From Zychaea mexicana (taxonomy: Eukaryota; Mucoromycota; Mucoromycetes; Mucorales; Lichtheimiaceae): 64,000 nt of DNA. The position numbers and the translations under genes are program-made. Positions 44,196 through 57,170 of the stretch are shown here, piece by piece (position 1 is the stretch's first letter; the number at the start of each line of letters is the position of its first letter). The notes below the pieces were generated by a model that was given only the letters and a program-made list of their open reading frames with translations, was not told the origin of the DNA and made no database searches. The stretch is from positions 186,001 through 250,000 of the forward strand of contig NW_026516722.1 in assembly GCF_025766255.1 (NCBI RefSeq), in the 5' to 3' direction.

Positions 44196-46445
44196 TCATA
44201 AGTTCAAACAAGGAAAGAATGAAGGTAAATTCTGTGGAAAAAAGATTAGAGCAAATCTTAGTGGAAAAAAGCCAGATTGGGTGTTAGGATCTCGCAACTC
44301 GGCGTAGACGAAACAGTCGTAGTCAGAAGGATTGCGGGGACGGTCTTCATGGTGTAGGATGAGTAGGATGTGCACGTGTGGTAAGCCACGTTTTTGAAAC
44401 TCAATGGTTGCAACATACCCCTCGATGCAGCCAAAGCAACTGGTTTCTTTGATGTGCAATAACATCTCAGTGATCTTCATATGGAAGACTCTCGAACAGA
44501 TGTTAGGACGACCAAATGCCTACTGACCTGGAAGGAGCTCAGCTTGAATTTCTGGCTACTGTGGATTGTAGGTGAACGTAATGAAAAGGGTTGGATTGCC
44601 TCTTTGTCGAATGATTGCAAGTCCATCCTGAAGCATCTGCTTCATGTACTATGGGCCTCTAGTAAAAGATGATGGTAAAATAATGGCTCGACTAATCTGA
44701 CATGGATTTACATCGTCACCGATACTATTGTAAACCTCAGCACGTAAATCATTCTGATTGTTGGTGATACACTGGAGGCGAGAATACTCAATGCGCGCAT
44801 AATTGTCAACAACCAATTGTTGGAAAAGACGACGGAAATAGTGCTGGTAACTCACTCGTTCTCCATCACGGATCATGAGCATATACGAACAGAATTCGAG
44901 CAACGTAACGGTAGTGGTCTGGCGGTCAGTACTTTCACACTGCATTCTAGCAAACCAACCATCATCACCAAAAGGAAATATAAGCACGTAGTGGAGGGGC
45001 ATATAGGATGCATGGAGTGAACTGATGGTCTGTAAACCTAACTGACGATCACGGATGACAATGTCGTGAGGTGATGTTGCGCCATCCACTGTATCTTCGA
45101 CAATCATAGCAGCGACCTCTAGATAACTCTGCTGGTCGTAGCGTCTACCCATTTCACGTGCAGAACGGATGACAACCTGTAGTGTTCCAAAAGGTGTGTC
45201 ACGATATGATTCAGCAGCATTCATGAGTGTTTGCACATATGGGTTCCATCTCTCCATGGCGCGCTGGAGCAAAGCTATCATGCCATTATCGAGTCCAGTA
45301 AATAATGTCTGTCTTCGTGCCAGTTGCTCTTGCGTATCAGCAAAATATATCTGAGCGAAATTGGCTGGTTGTTGCTGTACTGAACGCAATGCCCCTATGC
45401 AATGGTACATTGTGCCATTGATGCGAAACGTGGAAACACCATTTGAACTATTAGCCAGATTGTGATCGTAGTTTGCTCGAATGGACGCAAATGCAAACAT
45501 ATTGTTGTACGCATGAATATTGGTGAAGAAATTTTCGCTAGTATCATTTCCATTGGTCAAAAGGTCAATGATTTCTTGTGGCGGATGGCGAGGGATGGGT
45601 AACTGTATTTTGCCGTGTGTGCAGCAAATACTGAAACATGGGTTCGAGACTGAAGAACTTGTGATTCGTTCCTCAATCCACATATGTGCCTGACAAAACA
45701 TACAAACAGCATTCATGCGAGCAAGAACGTGTCGATGGAAATTGTCTCTTGGTGTAAAACAAATGTTGGGACTGAACACACTTTCAGCGACGAAAGGAAT
45801 AGTGCACGCAACTTTATACTATGCTCCATGCTCAGATTGAACGTTTGTTTCATTGAAAGGACATTCTTCAGAAGTTCGTCGAGAATGGCCAGGTGCCCCA
45901 CAGCTTGAGCATGTGCGAACAGGTTCTACTAATGGTGCATCATCGGACCAAGAATCTAGAATTCATGCATAAGTATACACCTTGCATACACTAAGACACC
46001 TTAGTCAAACACAGCGTTCTAACACATACCAGTCGCTTCAGCACTTTCCAATCTATTGTTCGGATTGGCAGGCAATCGTGATGCAAAGACCGTTGGTGCG
46101 TGGTTGATCCATAGTAGGGGCAGGGTCGACGCTGCTCATCTTGAGTGTCAGGTTGCTCAAACATGAATGGATCCTACACGTAAAATTGGTCAGAGTAAGG
46201 AAATCATAACACACAAAAAATGTAGTAATCTAAACGACTTTGTGGGACGTTCCCCCCAAAACCCCCAACCTCTAAACCTAAACACGTCCTAAAGTGCTTC
46301 GCACGTCTAAGCATTTCGCTGATTTCCCAATACAGATGAAAAGAAGCATACATTGTCAAGTCTACGGCGCATATTACGCTCATTCAAAGGACAATCACGA
46401 TGGCGTCGAGTTGAATGGGTGGTTGCACCGCAAACACAGGTGCGA
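44196..46445 (-). pseudogene. Helitron Rep (N-terminal part), truncated copy 1
   Basis: From upstream: zinc-knuckle-like CVCGATTHSTRRHRDCP (about 46385-46440); CPYYGSTTHQRSLHHDC (about 46100), where a Cys has become Tyr; a likely intron (about 45960-46028, GTATGT...TCTAG); CSSCGAPGHSRRTSEECP; then the Helitron helicase-like N-terminal domain (44649-45779: FASIRANYDHNL, RRYDQQSYLEVAAMI, SYMPLHYVLIFPFGDDGW). After a frame change the Rep domain begins with the HUH motif RGLPHVHILLIL (44350-44400). Sequence similarity ends near 44280; the Tyr motif and helicase are missing. Rep nicks DNA for rolling-circle transposition. Confidence 0.85.
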
Positions 46446-48276
46446 ATTTCGGGTTGGTTTTACTGTTAAGCCGAGAATACACATATTTAATATTTATTTA
46501 CTTTTCTTCAAACACAAGTTTTTCTTTTAGATATTGTAAGGTACATAAGGTACAACGCAGCTCCAGCTAATCTAACGGCATACTTGTTGCGAATTCATTC
46601 TGTAAGAAAAAGACCGAAGTTGAAGTAGGGAATCAGTGTAAAGACAAAAAAGCTTTCAGGGCAGTTAAAAAAATGTCGGGGCTTAGCCATCCGAATTACC
46701 AAAAAAGGGTAACTTCGTAAGGACCACTTCTCTTTTAAAAGTAGATCAACATCTACCTGCCTCGCTTCGCTCGGCTGAATGAGCCCCTTCGCTGCGCTCC
46801 GGGTCATTCAATGGATTGGATGTTTCCTGGGGGTTCCCCCCACACCCCCTTCTAAACCCTAACCAAAGCTCGCTTCGCGAGCCTACTTACTGCTTCGCCT
46901 ACCTCTAACACGAAACTTGTTTGCTGCGCTCACTGTTAACACTAAACCCTATTATACCATCTATCATTTTAAAGATTATTTTTTGAGAAAAACGGGACAT
47001 CTGCAGTCCAGGAACTATCCACCCAACGGTCAACATTTTTTCCTATTCTTCATGTACCTTTAAACGTCCACCATCGCTTCTTATTCGTAACATTTTAACT
47101 TCGTGCTGAAACAGAATGTGACATATTACATGATATGGCGTGCACAGGTCAATGTTATGCCATATTGTGGGAATCCGATCCAGCATGGGGCGTCGCCAAT
47201 ATAGAGAAATAGGCATGCATTGTTGATGTGTCTGGAGGTGAAGATGAGAGATGGTGTGTTCCGGTAAAGGCATTGTGGTGCTTGAGCGAGTTACTCGTTA
47301 GTGACTTACAAATACTAAAAAAGAAGATCTGCGCCACGTGAATACTTATCTCTTATGGCATCATGGCAGAGTAAAAGACGTGAAAAGAAATTTTGTGTTG
47401 TATGTTATGTAAAAAGGAAATCTACGGCAAAGAGATGGAGAAAAAGGAAAAAATATTAGAAAGGAAAAACGAATCTAAGCAGGAGTAGTAGTGGATGTAG
47501 TAGTAGAGTAGTAGTAGTAGTAGTTGGTGATGTGATGGTTGTGGCAGCAGCTGTGGCTGATTGGATGGGTTCTGTTGTTGTTGTTTGTGGACTTAGTGGA
47601 TGTAGTACACACCCAGAGGAAACAAATCCTTTTTTGTATATAAATATTGATAAACTTTAAGAAACCATGATTTTATTGGATACAATTTCGGCCCGTTTTC
47701 AAAGGAGGTGAGCAGCCTCCCCCAAATCAACCTGGGAGACTTTTTTGGTGCGTCTTTGTTTGCATTTCTTGTACAAAAAGGTGTTTTGTGCACCCTTACC
47801 ATCCGTTTTCAGGTCTGGCCCCCAACTCTCTCGCATATTCAACACCCCCCTCCTGGAGGTGAGCACCCACCACGCACACGATCTGTCCAATCACAATTGG
47901 TTTCTGCTAATTAAGCCGCCAGTTTTACAATGTCATTGTAATGAAAATGTAATTACGCAATCACAGAAAAATAATCAGTTTGTAGTTGTAACAACACTTT
48001 ACTGAAGAGGCATAAAATATAATAATAAAAACTGGCATATAAGAAAAGAAGCGAAAGAAAAAAATATGATTTGGAGGGGCATAAAAAACGGACATAAGAA
48101 TCATACAGAAAGAATATAAAAGGTGGCCATAAAACGCATAGAAAAATCATATAGAAAGAATATAAAAGAGGTTCGTTAAGATGCATAGAAGAATAATCAA
48201 CAAAGGGTATAGGAATAAGACATAGATAACGTATTAAGAAGAGAAGTGATGTAATGAAAAGATTGAAGGAATGGGT
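46446..48276. other. Non-coding region with GC-rich palindromic islands and microsatellites
   Basis: 46759-46935 holds short GC-rich palindromes (CTCGCTTCGCTCG, GCTCGCTTCGCGAGC, TTCGCTGCGCTCC) in AT-rich DNA. A GTA/TAG microsatellite lies near 47485-47530. Two approximate copies of a unit containing AGAAAGAATATAAAAG lie at 48060-48180. I trust no frame here as a gene. Confidence 0.45.
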
Positions 48277-51200
48277 TTAGTAAACGATTTTTTCAAAGTT
48301 GTACGTCGTGTTTTTGAGCCACCAGTGAGTCCCAAACTTCGACTTATTGATGCTCAACGAGTCTCTCTGTAGCGCTCTCATTATTAGACTTTGCGACATG
48401 TCGAAAACTTCGACAACAAGATATTCGTCAGTGCTATTAAGGACAAAATCATCGCGAGGTAACCGCACGACGATAAAATTGCTTGCGATGTCTTGAACGC
48501 AGCAATCAAAAATGCTTCGACTTTGCATTGACGCAGCTTCACCAGCAGCCAGAACAAAATCGTAGGCCTGAACATAGAACTCGTCGCCTTGTTTCGCCGT
48601 GATGACACCTAGGGTCAATCCACTCGTCTTGGAAGATGTATGGCGGTTATAGAACAAGGCAGCTAGGCCAACCTTAAGCTTCTTACTGCTGTTTGTATTG
48701 TCTGCCAGAACGAGCCCACTTTGTACCAATGCAGGATCATACGAAGCGATAACACCTGGACGGCAGGTTTCCCAAACTCCTGAAAAACAATCCACGAAAC
48801 GACCACCTTTACATATATGACGTAGCATATATTCTTCTGCAAATTTTCTGGCCATGTCTCGTCCACCGTTCTGCCTATTGGTGTGGCATAGAAGCTCACG
48901 CATAAATTTATGGTGTTGTTCACACCTCTCTGCTTCAGTATGAACGGCTCCACCAAATCGATCCGCATCTTGCGACAGATGAATAAGAAGATGTGATTTC
49001 AATCTGTTGCACAGAGAAGAAAAGTTCATTCTCTGTATAGCGGTTGTTCGAGTAGCTGGAGTTCTTCTGCTTTCAGCGATCGGCGTTGTTGTATGCTGGA
49101 GATTATCCATTGCAGTCATTGTTTCTGCTACAGTCGTATCTAATTCCAACTTGTACTGATCGAAATTGTCAATCTTTTGCATGTAGACAAGCGACGATAG
49201 TGCGGCAAGCTTATTGAAACATTCAAACATTGCAGAAAACGAATCGTGGTCCGTGAACAGTTGAGGGTTGTTGTTTCTTGCTCTTTGTAACAGTGAGGGC
49301 AGAAGCTGGACAAGAATTTTGAAGTCACCGCCAAGAAACGATCAGTACATTTTCAACGAAGAGGTCAAGTTTCGGTGCAAGGCGGGAGAGTTGTAGTTGC
49401 GAAAAAGTAGAGTCAGACTATCCGTTTCTTTGGTTTGGATGAAGTACTGCATCAAAATCTTGAGACAGTATTTTGTCATTCCGAGCAAAATGGTATGCAG
49501 AATCTCGACTGGCAAATCTTTTGAGAGGTCCACGGCATTCAAGTTCAGTAGTACCTCTGCTCCAGTTAGCTTAAAGCTGAGGTTACTCCAGTCCGCTGTA
49601 GAGGAGGGCGTCATACTGTTTGTGCCTCCGTTAAGTCGAACGACTCGGCCACGGTTTGGTAGATGTACTCTACTGTTTCGCTCTTCAGCTCCTCTCACAA
49701 AGTCGCGGAAGTCGATCCAAGTTCGTTCCTGTGCTAAGTGAGTTCCAGCACTGTATCGCAACGCGACAGGCTGACCAGTAGCATCGATGGGCTTGGAGGG
49801 ATCCGCTTGCCAATAACAGTATCGACAAGTGTGCTTTGCCATCGACCCTTTGTTCAACGCCAGCTCGGCTTGTCGCACATTGTCACCACAAAAGAAAAGT
49901 ACAGGTGCAATTACAAAGATGTCTTCACCAAGAATGGCGTCGTACATAACTTGGCCTCGTTCTAGCTGGCAAAGATCTTCAACAAGTGGCCCAGTCATCT
50001 CCCTCGCATTTATAGAGTGATTGCTGGTACATAAAAAGTAGTGGTCTCGTACTTATTACTGTCCATTAAATCAAATGCAGCGACGTTCATCGTCCAAGTA
50101 TCGTAGCAATTCCACTTCTTGGATCAATTGCCACTGGTATCATCGGAAAACAAGGAAAGTGGGACAACCCGAACCTTCAAATGTCTTCTGGTTTGAAGAT
50201 TGGTCGGAACTGATTACGGTATCCGAGAGCTTTTTGTATCATGCTCAAATGGATATCAGAGAGGCAATTTCTCGGTAACTATTCAATTTGGCCAGAGGCG
50301 GTCAGTTGCACGAGCAGATATCGTATCTTCCCTCCAGTCTTGGATCGACATATACGGCATTGTCATGTTGGACAAAGGTATGTTCACTTTGTAATACGCG
50401 AGAAGAAGCAATCTGTTGTTGTCGTCTAGCGTTACAGGGTAGCATGTAGCAAAAACGCTTTGCTCCATAGTAAAGAACGTGTCGATGATTTGATATTGGC
50501 GAGTAGAACGGCAATAAACAACATCGCCAACCCAATAATCCGCCTCAGTGTTGAATAACTCCTTTGGAACCATTGGTGCCTGGAAATGATAGTTATCCTT
50601 CCATTTTCGACCTTGATTCAAGGTATAGCGTTTGTTGCCGTAAAGTCAGGAAGAAAATGCTTGAGGAGTTTGACCTTAACTGGGTTTGATATGACCATAC
50701 CCAAGTGGCTAGACGATAAGCCCCAAGTGAATGGTGTTAGTATTTTTTATATGACATGCACTTTTTGTGAAAAGTGTAAATGTACTGCTAAGACACTACC
50801 TGGAAGGTTTGATCATGAATAGATCGGCAGGCTCCTGGCTCTCTCCTTTGTTGATTTGGCAACTGTGAACTTCGAGCTTGGGAATTTTTCTGCCGGGATC
50901 ATGGCTCTTGCAAATTCTGTCATCCTTTGGTACATTTTTAATCGGGTCGAAGCCCTCCGGTCTTGGTTGAATCAAATCTCGCTCCTTGTGAGATAATTCG
51001 ATAAATTTTCTCAAGAGCTGCAAAATCTTCTTTGAAATTCTGTTGGAGAATCTGTCCTGAGAGCCTTTGAAAAACAACAGGGCTTGCATCTCCATTTCGT
51101 TTTTAAACGGATAGAATGGGTTGGAGTCCCATCTATGGTAGGCACCCTACTGCTGGTTGAAGTCGCTAACTTCCCCTTCATCAGCCTCGTGACTGTCATC

Positions 51201-51512
51201 AACTTCAAGGTAGAAGAAGTCCTTGATCGATAACCGAAGTATCATCAAAGTCATCTCCTTCGTCTCCAAGATCGCTATCCTCGGTTTCACGCGATTCGTA
51301 CATCGACTCAGCAGGGAAGTTTTGACTATTAACAAATGATATGCATTAGTACTATATGAAACTCAGTTTTATATCCTCTACGGTACTTGCTGTGTATGCT
51401 TTTCACGAATATGTCGGTGAAGGTTTGAGTTAGTTGCATAAACCTTGTCGCGGTATTGACAGCTATGGATGTTATTTTCAGGTTCGTTAAGACGGAAAGT
51501 AGAAGTGGACAT
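48277..51512 (-). pseudogene. C2H2 zinc-finger protein of a repeated fungal family, decayed
   Basis: The likely start ATG (51510-51512) opens a C2H2-type finger region (SCQYRDKVYATNSNLHRHI). A probable 61-nt intron (51326-51386, GTACCG...AATAG) leads to an acidic stretch (SRETEDSDLGDEGDDFDD). Next come NPFYPFKNEMEMQALLFF (51040-51120), a middle part (50283-50621), DDTSGN-stop-SKKWN (about 50110-50150, one TGA where Arg or Gln is expected), ERGQVMYDAILGEDIFV, CRYCYWQAD, LPVEILHTILLGM (49470-49520) and a long C-terminal segment (48277-49230). I know such proteins as a repeated, mobile-element-associated family in fungi but cannot name the enzyme; a transposase role is a guess. Several stops and frame changes inactivate it. 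It lies between the two Helitrons on the same strand. Confidence 0.6.
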
Positions 51513-52291
51513 TTTGGTTTGATGTAAAAAGAAAGAAAACGACACTTGGTACAGCTTAATTGTGTATTAAAGTTGTGACGGTGATGAATAAGGGGGTATA
51601 TAAATGACTTTTTCCGTGATTCTCACGTTTTTTCTCTCTTTCACATTTTCTTCGGCTAAAATATGGTAAGTTTCAACGTCTCAAACTACTAAAAGGGGGT
51701 CTTGTCCTCATTTTGTGCCCTTTCACTTAAGTCAATCTTACTCAATTGTTACCTTTTTACTTCTTGTGTAGTTTCATGGGAGGACGAGAGAGAGCAGGCA
51801 GCTCTTTTACATTAATCCCATGATAAGGTAATGGACGAAGTTGATATGTGTATTAATCCTAGGATGCCTTTTCTAATCAACTGTTTATACTATACAGAGC
51901 AATAGCAAATACTTGCCGTCTTATATTGTCTGATAAGTGAGGTAAGCATACTCATCCCCTCCCTCAGAATATCTACCTTCGTCGTGACCTGTATCCTAGC
52001 TAGAAGTATGACAATAATAGTAGTAGTAGTAGTAGTAGTAGTAGTAGCAGTCGCGTCCGTAGTTCCATTTCTCTTTCTACTGTGTACTTTTTTCAAATGT
52101 CGTTTTTACAAATAAAAAAAAGTTTTATTCTGAACTGAATAATCTGAACGCCCTCTTGCTTGCTTGTTTGTTTACGCCTATTAAAACGATTGTTGAAGCT
52201 TTCTCTCGATCCCCCAAAAAGCATAACCCCCACTCCCCCCACCTTGTTAGATACTCAACCAAAAAAGGCGATTTTTTGAATCCTTCATTGT
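51513..52291. other. Intergenic region with TAG microsatellite
   Basis: About ten TAG units lie at 52018-52048. A TATA-like GGGTATATAAATGAC around 51595-51610 could serve the minus-strand gene starting at 51512. No coding sequence seen. Confidence 0.45.
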
Positions 52292-55200
52292 TTATAACCA
52301 AATCTGCACAAAAAACCTCTGGGTGTGTAGTACTTCAGTGTAAACGATATTTTCTATAGATAGATTAGTGCTGTTTACTGATGCTGACATATCGACTGCA
52401 ATGCATAGAGTATTTGGGTTGGTTGCGCGCGAAAGAGCAACATACAACTGACCATAAGCAAAGACACTTTCTTGAAGAAAGACACCTACATGAGTGAGTG
52501 CTTGCCCCTGCGCCTTGTGGATAGTCATGGCAAAAGCTGGACGAATGGGAAACTGTCTTCAACAGAGTATGAATGGGAAGTCACCCTCAGTTGTGCATAT
52601 ATTGATCCGCGGGAGATAATGCTCCTCCCCTTCATGGCCTTCGTCGATCCTTTTTACTGCAATACACCAATCCAAAAGTCGCGTTACGAACAGCTTGGTA
52701 CCGTTGCATAATCCTGCATCTGGATTGAGATTGCGTAACAATACCACTGGCATGCCAACCTTGAGTTGCAGCAGGTGAGGAGGAACTCCACTGGCTGCCA
52801 AACTTTGTAAAAATTCGATGGGATAATTTGCTGCTGCTGCTCCTGGATCATCAGCGTCAATGATTCGATCATTGGAGCTGTATTCGCGGGCGTCACCAGG
52901 AAAAACAGAGAAGGCAGCGTCATTGATGGCATCGACATTTACGTTTTTTGCAGCCAAAATGGCTCAGCTGGCGAATTCGTGCGGTTGTGGATCGGGATTT
53001 CGGATAGTAGGGTAAATAGTATCAATCAATGCCATGGTATTGCTTGTGTCAATGCACCATTTCCTCGGAATTTCAAAATTGCTGGCATAAGGCGATCGTC
53101 CATCGCCAATTGCCAGAAGGGTATCGGCAAACGTTGCAGCACCTGAATTGTAATTTCGCACGCACATGTTTTCTGTCAAATGCAGCACTTCGACATCAGA
53201 CCAAAAAGAAGCTGAGCTCACGCATTCTGCAACAATTTCTGATTGGGTTCCTTTTTTCATGACAGGAAGCACTTGACGAAAGTCACCACCAAGAACGACA
53301 GCTTTTCCACCGAAAGGGACATGCTGTAAACGTGAATCGACGGCACCTATGATATCTTTGAGGGATCTATCGACTGCCTCGAAATTATGTTTGCTGCACA
53401 TAACAGCCTCATCCCAAATAATGAGAGAAGCTCTCTCGATGAGATGGGCGTGCGGTCCACCAAGACGCAAATTGCAGCTGGTTGTTTCATCAGCATTCAA
53501 AGGAATTTTGAAGCGACTGTAAGCAGTTCGGCCTCCCAGAAACAAAATTGCAGCAATGCCAGATGAGGCGACTGGTAATGCAATCTGGACTTGAGAGCGC
53601 ACGTGACTCAAAAGGGTCTTGAAAAGCTGCGACTTGCCAGTACCTCCAGGGCCGTTTACAAAAAAAACTCGTGATTGGTAGTCGTTGTTAGGCGTGTCTA
53701 TGGCAGCAGAGATGGTATCGAAGGCGTGGCGTTGACCTTCGTTCAAAGTAGGGACCAAAGATAGTAGCAATCGACGCTGCTCTTCTGTGCTGTACTCACG
53801 GCGTTCGACTATTTCTAGCGCTTCTAAGGGTGGCAGACGATCCAACTCGGTGACAAAGGTTTGTGGCATAGAAGGAAATTCCGCGAGATGGTGGCCTGTT
53901 ACTTGCAGTCGTAGTTCAATATCGCTAAGGGTGCGCTGATATATCTGTTCATACTGATCTGGCAGAAGTTCATCCTCGTTAGCTAAAGAATGCGTTCTGC
54001 GAAACTCGAAAAAGTAATCGTCAGCCATTCTCTCGTGGTGAGTATTCCATAAGGAAAGTGGATCAGCAGGAGAACAACTTGTAAGGATGTATACGAAGAG
54101 TGCACGGATCACAGCTGCTGATGGAGCTGTAGCAGATGCTTCTACTAGACAGCTATCCCATTCCCGATCGGATTCTAGAAGACCGCGAGCGAGAGCAGCT
54201 TCTTGGAAACTAGAATGTACAGTGCCATTATATGTCCGTAGCTGCTCAAAGCTGCTTGGTCCAGGGATACAGAGAAGGAGGAGACGAAGAGCGTAAAGAG
54301 GCATATTTGTCAAAGGAGCAGCAAATATGCGAGATACGACGTTTTGCACAGGAGGATTGGTGCGAGGTCTCCATCGATGGCGGCGGGTGTCCCACGTATA
54401 GTGGCAAGGTATCTGTGTGTATAAGTATTGACTTGCAGTGGGATCATAATCTTCTAGGAAATGTGGGTCGTTGAGACAGAAGAAGGCAAAAGAAGTTTTG
54501 TCCCTGATGCAGCCTCGAGCTCCTGTGGTGTCATATCGCCTCGAAATGTCACTAACTGCTCATCCGGCAAATGCAAATCCAATCGAGAAACAGTGGGATG
54601 GTGCATATGCACTCTGTACTCGAAGGTTCTCCAAACTGCCTCGCATGGTCCAATATAACGTGCATTTTGGTATTGCACAACCTCATTAATGACCTCAGTT
54701 CCATCAGCTGCAGCAGCTGATGTACAGACAGTCTCTAACTATGCTCTATCCGATCCTTTCGTGATGTATTTGCATAGATACTTGATGGCGCGAGCAGAGG
54801 TACATATTTCCACGTTAATATGAGCGTCGTACTTGTGGCTGAGGTATGGATTATATGGCACAATATGGCGGTTATCAGCATGAAATCGACTGCAGGCAAA
54901 GATATGGTGACGATTGTTTCTTCTTCTCCGATACAATGGATACCCATTAAGATTCATGCGAGTCTCTTCATTCCATGACTTGGGATACCCTTGGGAGCAA
55001 CGACCATCATTCATACATACTGCACCTCTGTTCTCCTCTCCACATGGACTGTGTATCATGCACGAAGTTACAGTACGATAGAGTGGCGGCTGGGTCACGG
55101 GATCCGGCAACTCAGCAGAAACAAATCTGTCATACTCCGTTGGATTTCGTGGGCGGTCTTGCTCGTTCAAAATGACCAAAATGTGTATATAGGGAAGTCC

Positions 55201-57170
55201 TCGTTTCTGAAATTCGACGGTAGCCATGTAGCCCTCTACTCTTCCAAAGCAAGATGAGCTTTTGATGTGCTGCAGCAACTCGTCAAGTTTCATATAGAAA
55301 ACACGGGAGCAAATAATGTCAGGACGATCATATGCTTTTTGTCCAGGAGAAAGTTCAGCTGTAATTTCAGGCCAATTAGGGTTGCATGTAAAGGTAATGA
55401 ATAACGTCGGATTTCCTCGTTGTCGAATAATTGCTAATCTGTCTTGCAGCATTTGTTTCATATAACGTGGGCCGCCAGTGAAAGAGGATGGTAATATGAT
55501 CGAACGGCCAACCTGACGTGGATCGACACTGTCATCCAGACCGCTGTACAGCTCAGAACGCAAGTCATCCTGGTGAGTCGTTATGAAAAGCAACCGAGAA
55601 CTTTCAATGCGTGCATAATTATCGACGACAAATTGTTGGAATAAGCGACCAAAGTGGTGGTGGAATGTCTGTTCTTCGCCATCACATATCATCAGCATAT
55701 ATGCACAGAAATCCAGCAAAGTAACAGAAGCTGTGCCATTATCTGTAGCCATGGATCTTAAGCCAAGATACCATCCGTCGTCACCAAAGGAAACATAAGG
55801 ACGTAGTGGAGGGGCATGTAGGATGGATGGAGGGAACTGATTTGGCGAAGACCCTCAGTACGATCATGGATGACTATATTGTGTGGTGCTGCTACACCGT
55901 CAACCATGGTTTCTATAACCATTGCTACAACCTCTGGATACGTTTGCTGATCATAACGTCGTCCCAACTCATATGCACTACGTATAACGACACTAACAGT
56001 ACCTATTGGCCGATCTCTATGTTGCTCAGCAGCAGACATCAAAGTACGGGTGAAAGAATTATTCTCCTCCATAACAGTCTGGAGCATCTGAACTGTCTCT
56101 TGGTTCAAGCCAGTGAACAGAGATTCTCTTCTTGCCAGTTGCTCCTGTGTATCCGCAAAGTAAATTTGGGAAAAGTTGGCTTGAGCTTGTTCTCCTGCTT
56201 TAACGATCCCAGACAATGGTACATCGTGCCGTTGATGCGAAATGTTGGGACGGGTGTTATTTGCCAAAGCAGGATCAAAGTTTGCACGAATAGACGCAAA
56301 CGCAAACATATTGTTGTACGCTCTGATATTTGTATGGAAGTCCACACTCACATCATCTGATGGATTGTGGTTGGTCAAGAGCGCAAGAAGAGGAGCAGGA
56401 GGAGCACGTGGAGTGGGAAGGCGGATCCGTCCATGGGAGCAGCATAGGCCAAAGCGAGGATTGGACACTGAGGATGACTTCACTCGTCATCAATCCACAT
56501 TCGAGCATGGCAAAAGGAGCATGTGGTATCCATGCGTGGTAGAATATGACGACGGAAAGAGTCTCAGGAGCATAGCTGATGTTTGGACCAAAAATATTCT
56601 CTGGAACAAAAGGAACAGTGCAGGCTATTGATACTGAGACCGTGTTCAGATGCAAAGTTATTACGGTTGAAAGGACAGTCGCGATGAGTTGAACGCAGAT
56701 GACCCGGTGCTCCACAGGTCGAACAAACTCGAAGGTATCATCAGGAACTGTAGCAGTGAGTGCAGCGGCAGTTTCGACATCATCATTGCCTTCAGCTACT
56801 TAATAGGATTCTCATCAGAGTCATGATCCGAATTTTTTCTTTGCAAAAAAGAATCATAAAGAACTGCATACCTTGTCTAGTAAGCAAAGTATCGGCCTCA
56901 TTCTCAACTACTACTGGATTTTTATAATGATTTGGAAGGATTCATTTCTCTCAGTCACTGCAGCCTGGCCTGGAGTGGGCGTGTTCTGGATAATGATATC
57001 AGGGACATCCTGTTTATCAGATGAAGTAAATAATTGCTCTCATACTTTCAACGACTTTCATGATTTCATAACGTACAGATTCAGATTCAATTCTACGACG
57101 AACATTGCGTTCTTCAATAGACATCTATAGAAGCTAACACGTTAGTGATTGGTCGCGCCACAATGGCATG
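52292..57170 (-). pseudogene. Helitron Rep-helicase (RepHel), copy 2, nearly full length
   Basis: In order: zinc-knuckle-like CHCGATNH (about 57150) and CGAPGHLRSTHRDCP; the Helitron-like N-terminal domain (55758-56483: FASIRANFDPALAN, RRYDQQTYPEVVAMV); Rep with RGLPYIHILVIL (about 55190), where the first His of the HUH pair is Tyr; the tyrosine motif YLCKYITKG (about 54770); then a Pif1-type helicase with Walker A GPGGTGKS, Walker B IIWDEAVM, GGDFRQVLPV and, near the end, MTIHKAQGQ and QLYVALSRAT. Lesions include TGA at 52559 and 52964 (each fits CGA-to-TGA, frame continues), and one-base losses near 55790 and 56475. The 5' TC and 3' CTRR ends were not located. Confidence 0.88.

Noticed and set aside
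2875..52966. Alternative genetic code with TAG/TAA read as Gln
   Set aside because: Stops also fall at Trp and Arg positions and include TGA, and long frames elsewhere end at all three stops. Transition decay explains them better.
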